10,117 nucleotides of DNA from Streptomyces sp. NRRL B-1347. GTDB taxonomy: Bacteria > Actinomycetota > Actinomycetes > Streptomycetales > Streptomycetaceae. Positions 6,507-10,117 of this stretch are shown piece after piece. The DNA lies in the NCBI RefSeq assembly GCF_000720325.1, contig NZ_JOJM01000116.1, positions 1-10,117 of the forward strand, written 5' to 3'. The translations under genes were made by a program, and so were the position numbers. Under the pieces are notes generated by a model that made no database searches, was not told the origin of the DNA, and saw only the letters and a program-made list of their open reading frames with translations. The first letter of the stretch is position 1. Every line of letters starts with the position of its first letter.

Positions 6507-7487
6507 ATGGCCTTGTCCCGGCATGACTTACTCCGGCTCATGGAGGCACTGCGTACGGCGGACGGAATCGAATTGGTCCGCGTCCTGGCCCAGCGGGTCC
6601 TGCAGGAGCTCATCGAGGCCGAGGCCACCGCCCATATCGGTGCTGAGCCCGGCGAACACACCCAGACGCGCACGACCTGGCGCAATGGGCATCGCGAGAG
6701 GCTGCTGACCACGCAGGCCGGGGACCTGGACCTGGCGATTCCCAAGGTCCGCACCGGGTCGTTCTTCCCGTCGCTGCTCGAGCGCCGGCGGCGTATCGAC
6801 CAGGCCCTCTATGCCGTGATCATGGAGGCATACGTGCACGGCGTGTCCACCCGCAGCGTGGATGACCTGGTCAAAGCGTTGGGCGGGGACAGCGGGATCT
6901 CCACGTCCGAGGTCTCGAGGATCTGCGGCGACCTCGACGCGGAGCTGACCGTCTTCCGCACCCGGCCCCTGGACCACATCCGCTTCCCCTGCGTCTATCT
7001 CGACGCGACCTACTGCAAGGCCAGGGTCGAGCACCAGATCGTGTCCCAGGCCGTGGTCATCGCCACCGGCATCACCGAGGACGGTGGCCGCGAAGTCCTC
7101 GGACTCATGGTTGGCGACAGCGAAACCGAGGTGTTCTGGACCGAGTTCCTGCGCTCGCTGCGGGCCCGCGGTCTGAACGGGGTCCGCCTGGCCATCGGCG
7201 ACCACCACCTGGGCCTGGTCGCGGCCGTCCGCAAGGTCATGCTCGGCGCCGCCTACCAGCGATGCCGTGTTCATTTCCTGCGCAACGTCTTCTCGGTGAT
7301 CCCGGAGGACTCCGGGGAGATGGTGGCCGCGACGATCCGCACCATCTTCGCCCAGCCCACCGCCGAGTTGGTCCGGTCCCAGCTCGACACCGTCGCCGAC
7401 ATGCCCGGACGGCAGTTTCCCAGGGTCAAGGACATGCTCCTGGAGGCCAAGACCGACCTGACCGCGTTCGCTGAACCGCTCCGGTGA
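6507..7487 (+). pseudogene. IS256-family transposase, truncated before catalytic Glu
   Basis: The first 320 or so residues follow IS256 transposases closely: MALSRHDLLRLMEALRTADG, a TTWRNGHR block, LAIPKVRTGSFFPSLLERRRR, the Asp-containing YLDATYCK, the FWTEFLRSLRARGL block, IGDHHLGL with the second catalytic Asp, and YQRCRVHFLRN with the conserved Cys and His. Family members then run from TAFAE into a Trp-x-x-x-W/NPLERLN region with the catalytic Glu. Here the family match stops at TAFAE (about nt 7475), and the next bases belong to an IS110 C-terminus in another frame, giving a stop at 7487. The DDE triad is therefore incomplete and the enzyme should be dead in cis. The preserved part has no internal stops, so the truncation may be recent. 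Confidence 0.9.
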
Positions 7488-7700
7488 CCGCCAGCTGAAC
7501 CGGGCCCTGCACACCATCGTGATGTCCCGGCTGCAGCATCACGCTCCTACCAAGGCATATGCGGCCCGCCGCACGGCGGAGGGCAAAACCGCCCGCGAGA
7601 TCAAACGATGCCTGAAACGAGCCGTTGCCCGACAAGTCTTCCGCCTGCTGGAGTCCACCGCACCACGCCAGAACACGGACTCTCCACCGCCCAGCGGCCA

Positions 7701-7729
7701 CGCCCGACCCGAGGCGTCCGGGTCGGGCG
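7701..7729 (+). terminator. Strong GC-rich stem-loop, possible factor-independent terminator
   Basis: CGCCCGACCCG (7701-7711) and CGGGTCGGGCG (7719-7729) form a perfect 11-bp stem with a 7-nt loop just beyond the recognisable end of the IS110 remnant. No T-run follows, which is common for actinobacterial terminators. It could also be an IS110-type subterminal structure. Confidence 0.5.
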
Positions 7730-7847
7730 CAACCCCGCCGACGGATGCCCGCAGCAGCCCACCCGTACTTGACCGGGTGCCGCAACACGACCAGCATGCA
7801 CAGCAGCGGGGAAGGCCGCCTCTGTCGACGCCCCAGGCGTCTGACCT

Positions 7848-7881
7848 AAAAAATCATGTCCCTCGAGGACTCGTGAGGGAC
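7848..7881 (-). terminator. Hairpin with T-tract on the minus strand
   Basis: GTCCCTC (7858-7864) pairs perfectly with GAGGGAC (7875-7881). Read on the minus strand the stem is followed within three bases by a run of six T (plus-strand A-run near 7849-7854). This is a textbook intrinsic terminator shape for transcription coming leftward from the IS remnants at 7900-9000, although no minus-strand gene is seen there. Confidence 0.4.
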
Positions 7882-7919
7882 CTTCCCCGCCCCACTCCTA
7901 CGCCTTGACAGACCATAGG

Positions 7920-8015
7920 AGCATCCTGCTGATCGGGATCGGCACCGCGATCGCCGAGGCGGGCCTGCGGGTCCGCTACACGACCACGGCGAACCTCGTG
8001 AACGAGCTGGCTGAC
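7920..8015 (+). pseudogene. IS21 IstB ATPase, internal fragment
   Basis: Residues ILLIGIGTAIAEAG, then LRVRYTTTANLVNELADA, match the part of IstB helper ATPases that directly follows the Walker A GKTHL. The fragment starts just after the missing Walker A and ends after about 32 residues, before Walker B. It is read in the same open frame (TTG 7905) as the IS256 C-terminus that follows, so the two form one chimeric open frame. The short sequence TTGACAGACC at 7905-7914 just before it resembles the outer end of IS256-like elements, hinting that a transposon end lies against the IstB piece. No function is expected. Confidence 0.72.
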
Positions 8016-8519
8016 GCGATCGGGACGGTCTGGCCCCAGGCCATCACGCAGACCTGCGTGGTTCACCTGCTGAGGGCGTCGTTCCGTTACTCGGCCCGTC
8101 AGGACTGGGACAAGACCTCGAAGGTGCTCAAGCCCGTCTACACCGCCGCCACCCAGGACATCGCGGAGGAACGGTTCCTGGAGTTCTGTGAGACGTGGGG
8201 CAAGAAGTACCCCGCGATCGTTCGGTTGTGGGAGAACGCCTGGGCCGAGTTCGTTCCTTTCCTCCGATTCGACAGCGAAATAGGGCGAGTTGTGTGCACG
8301 ACCAACGCCATCGAGTCGGTGAACGCACGGATCCGCAAGGCCGTCCGGTCCCGCGGACACTTCCCGAACGAGCAAACAGCGATCAAGTGCGTCTACATGG
8401 CCGTCATGAGCCTCGACCCCACCGGCCAAGGACGCAAACGCTGGTCACAGCGGTGGAAGGCCGCACTCAACGCCTTCGAGATCACCTTCGCCGGACGGCT
8501 CTCCGCCGCCCACCGCTGA
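8012..8519 (+). pseudogene. IS256/Mutator-type transposase, C-terminal half
   Basis: From about 8012 the protein reads AIGTVWPQAITQTCVVHLLR, with the conserved Cys and His of the family's C/H motif, then WDKTSKVLKPVYTAAT, KKYPAIVRLWENAWAEFVPF, and CTTNAIESVNARIRKAVRSR, which carries the catalytic Glu, ending with SLDPTG, a Trp-rich block and TFAGRLSA. It corresponds to the second half of a Mutator-type transposase and stops at the native TGA. The N-terminal half with both catalytic Asp residues is absent. Sequence differences from the 6507 relic show that it comes from a different element. Bases 8551-8564 after the stop, ending GGACAGGCC, may be part of that element's right end. Confidence 0.88.
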
Positions 8520-8567
8520 ACCCCTAACAACTCCAGAACCACCATTCACATTCACTGGACAGGCCCG

Positions 8568-9020
8568 GTGGACGTCGCCGCCGATCTCGACCAGGTCCTG
8601 GTCAGCTGCGACGGCACCGAAGTCGCCCGTCACACCCGCTGCTGGGCCAAGCACCAGACCATCACCGACCCCACTCACGCGGCCGCAGCTACTGCCGCCC
8701 GCACGACCATCAACAAGCCCGAGCCCACCGAGAAGCTCGAGGTCGAGATGCGGTCCCTCGACAGCTACGACCGGATCTTCGGCGTCATCGACTTCTTCCA
8801 GTTCATCTCGGGCCGCTACAAACGTGCGTCCGTGATCGTGACCAGCAACAAGCCTTTCGGCCGCTGGGGAGAGGTCTTCGGTGACGACACCGTCGCCGCC
8901 GCGATGATCGACCGCCTGGTCCACCACGCGGAGGTCATCAGCCTCCGCGGCGACAGCTTCCGCATGCGCGGACGCGACGTCGGACGCGTCCCGCCCGCCG
9001 AGGCCAACAACAACGACTAG
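8568..9020 (+). pseudogene. IS21 IstA C-terminus fused in frame to IstB C-terminus
   Basis: The first 73 residues (VDVAADLDQVLVSCDGTEVA, CWAKHQTITDPTHAAAA, then VEMRSLDSYDRIFGV) match the C-terminal tail of IS21 IstA transposases. From about residue 74 the protein becomes the C-terminal half of IstB: FFQFISGRYKRASVIV, TSNKPFGRWGEVFGDD, MIDRLVHHAEVI and GDSFRMRGRD. In intact IS21 elements these are two genes. Here the istA stop and roughly the first half of istB, including Walker A and B, are deleted and the frame is kept open. It retains no complete catalytic domain. The GTG at 8568 has no good ribosome-binding site. Confidence 0.85.
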
Positions 9021-9038
9021 CAAGGTCAACTGACGCGT

Positions 9039-9092
9039 CGGGGGTCAATTTCCGACCGTCGACGGTGGGTCACGATTCACGCGTCGCCGACA
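9039..9092 (+). repeat. Probable IS21-family right end
   Basis: About 20 nt after the istB stop there is GGGGGTCAATTTCCGACCG, then GGTGGGTCACGATT and finally GCGTCGCCGACA (9081-9092). IS21 elements carry repeated GGGTCA-type boxes after istB and end in a short inverted repeat finishing in CA-3', so this most likely marks the outer right boundary of the IS21 relic. The left end was not found in the window. Confidence 0.5.
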
Positions 9093-9301
9093 GCCCTGCC
9101 TGCCCGCTCACGAGAAAGGCAGCCCAATAGTTCCGACGCAATATACCAGACGGGTGAAACTCGAAACTACCAGTGCGCGGACTTCGTATGATGCAAAGGT
9201 ACATGGCAGCATAACTGGCGGTCGGGCGCCGTGAGGGCTCGCGTGTTCCTTGAGTCGGAGTCTCTCTTTGGCGCCATCAGCACGTGAAGGGAATGCACAC
9301 G
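9093..9301 (+). promoter_or_regulatory. Upstream region of the glycine-rich protein gene
   Basis: This is the intergenic DNA between the IS21 end and the secreted-protein gene and must hold its promoter. It is locally less GC-rich around 9120-9215. I could not pick a convincing -35/-10 pair. The ribosome-binding site AAGGGA at 9288-9292 sits about 10 nt before ATG 9302. Confidence 0.35.
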
Positions 9302-9997
9302 ATGGGCTATATGCCGTTGCTGAGCAGGGCTGCCATTGCTGGGGCGTGCGCTCTGACGCTCTCTCTCCTGCCAGGAGTGGGAAACGCCGCGTCCGCGCGT
9401 GGGGACAGTAGCTGCGCAATGATTTCTACCTTCTCCAGTGCCAGCCAGAGCGGTACGACGTGCACGGTTCCCTCTGGTGTCAGCCGGGTCGACGCGTTCC
9501 TCATCGGTGCGGGAGGGCTCGGAGGGCTAGGCACCTTCTCCGGTGGAGGAGGGGGAGGGGGTGGCGCACGCATCCACTGTGCCGAGCAGTTGCTACGTCC
9601 GGGACAGCCCGTGACCGTCACTATCGGTGCTGGGGGCAGTGCTTCGTCCAATACCGCTGGTTTGACGAAGCTCGTGGTGAACGGATTCAAACTCGCTCAC
9701 GCGGATGCGGGGCTCCAGGGCTCGTTCGCCTACGATCAAGGGCCAGGCCGAGGGGGCCTTGGGGGCCCCGGGGGATTTTGCGCCTTTCCTCTCCTCGACA
9801 CCATCATTCCCGGCTATCGAGGCGAAGACGGCGCACTCGGAGGTCCAGGCGGGACCGGGGGTATGCCCGGGCAGACGGTCCCGCCGTCCTGCGCCAACGC
9901 GGGCCAAGGCGGCCAGGGTGGCACCGGCTCACCCAGTGGTGTGGGCTCTCGTGGCGCCGACGGAAAAGACGGCTGCATTGTCCTGACCTTCTCTTGA
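9302..9997 (+). CDS. Secreted glycine-rich protein
   Basis: This encodes a 231-residue exported protein of unknown role. The N-terminus has a basic/hydrophobic signal peptide (MGYMPLLSRAAIAGACALTL and following) with a likely signal peptidase I site around GNAASA. The mature part begins with a Phe/Thr-containing strand, a TVPSGVSRVDAFLIGAGG segment, a run of eight Gly, PGQPVTVTIGAGG, several Gly-Gly-x-Gly patches and a final GADGKDGCIVLTFS. This order (PSGV...IGAGG...PG...V.IGAGG...DG.IVLTF) is typical of glycine-rich domains in bacterial surface and phage-tail-like proteins. Five Cys residues in the mature part could form disulfides. ATG 9302 is chosen over GTG 9284 and ATG 9293 because of the AAGGGA spacing and a compact signal peptide. 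It is transcribed alone, downstream of the IS relics. Confidence 0.75.
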   Translation: MGYMPLLSRAAIAGACALTLSLLPGVGNAASARGDSSCAMISTFSSASQSGTTCTVPSGVSRVDAFLIGAGGLGGLGTFSGGGGGGGGARIHCAEQLLRPGQPVTVTIGAGGSASSNTAGLTKLVVNGFKLAHADAGLQGSFAYDQGPGRGGLGGPGGFCAFPLLDTIIPGYRGEDGALGGPGGTGGMPGQTVPPSCANAGQGGQGGTGSPSGVGSRGADGKDGCIVLTFS

Positions 9998-10117
9998 AGG
10001 GCGAGCCCTGCGTACCTTGAGCCTTTTCCACTTGTACGGTTTGTGGGTTGGGCGGTGACAGTATGTTGTCGGGTGCGTGACGAACGGGGCATCCCGCTGG
10101 TTTGCCAAGTCGCCAAA
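9998..10117. other. 3' edge of window, no gene assigned
   Basis: AGGGC-GA-GCCCT (9998-10009) follows the glycine-rich gene, but its 2-nt loop makes it a poor hairpin. The plus-strand frame reading VRDERGIPLVCQVAK runs off the window from about 10073. It might start another transposase piece but is too short to assign. Confidence 0.3.

Larger units (their letters stand above)
7477..7908 (+). pseudogene. IS110-family transposase, C-terminal remnant
   Basis: From 7477 the translation reads RSGDRQLNRALHTIV, then HHAPTKAYAARRTAEGKT, REIKRCLKR and a VARQVFRLLE end. This is the C-terminal part of the IS116/IS110/IS902 transposase domain, including the conserved Ser-Gly after which these enzymes have SGDRxLNxALH. 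Similarity fades near 7680. The frame continues as Pro/Ser/Arg-rich sequence to 7908, probably past the native end or through decayed sequence. The N-terminal DEDD domain is missing. It abuts the IS256 relic with no spacer, the footprint of an insertion or deletion between two elements. Confidence 0.82.

Noticed and set aside
6528..7517. Minus-strand 329-residue open frame
   Set aside because: It exactly mirrors the IS256 transposase. Long antisense frames are expected in GC-rich DNA, and its translation resembles nothing.
9998..10034. Terminator after the glycine-rich gene
   Set aside because: The AGGGC/GCCCT stem has a 2-nt loop and no adjacent T-run, so it is too weak to call.
10073..10117. 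Start of another transposase at the right edge
   Set aside because: Only 15 codons are visible, and the resemblance to DDE transposases is suggestive but not enough.

Overview
The window is high-GC DNA with C/G-rich third codon positions, GTG/TTG alternative starts and purine-rich Shine-Dalgarno sites. Its families (IS256/Mutator, IS110 and IS21 relics, an actinobacterial polyprenyl synthetase, CYP105/107-like P450 architecture) point to Streptomyces or a close actinomycete. It looks like an accessory, transposon-rich region, possibly subtelomeric or plasmid-borne. This is inferred from the sequence alone.

Layout: (1) 1-357 holds a minus-strand N-terminal relic of a Mutator-type transposase. 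(2) 358-811 is a gene-free leader with a 13-bp inverted repeat and the first copy (R1, 595-652) of a 58-bp repeat. (3) 812-6048 holds four same-strand genes that look like a compact terpenoid pathway: a polyprenyl diphosphate synthase with an unexplained C-terminal tail, a very divergent class I terpene-synthase-like protein, a non-canonical cytochrome P450, and a geranylgeranyl-reductase-family flavoenzyme. The second copy of the repeat (R2, 2216-2273) lies just upstream of the terpene-synthase-like gene. (4) 6049-9092 is an insertion-sequence graveyard: a DDE transposase C-terminus, an IS256 transposase lacking its catalytic Glu and joined to an IS110 C-terminus, an IstB piece joined to a second IS256 C-terminal half, and an IstA end joined to an IstB end, followed by a likely IS21 right end. 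(5) 9302-9997 encodes a secreted glycine-rich protein.

Proposed logic: the synthase makes a C15-C20 allylic diphosphate. The cyclase-like protein would act on it, the P450 would oxidise the product, and the reductase would saturate prenyl double bonds of the precursor or product. All four frames are open, yet the cyclase and the P450 both lack family hallmark residues. Either this is a non-canonical terpenoid route or a pathway that is decaying without stop codons. Together with the 58-bp repeat placed ahead of the first two genes, this is the part of the window most worth following up.
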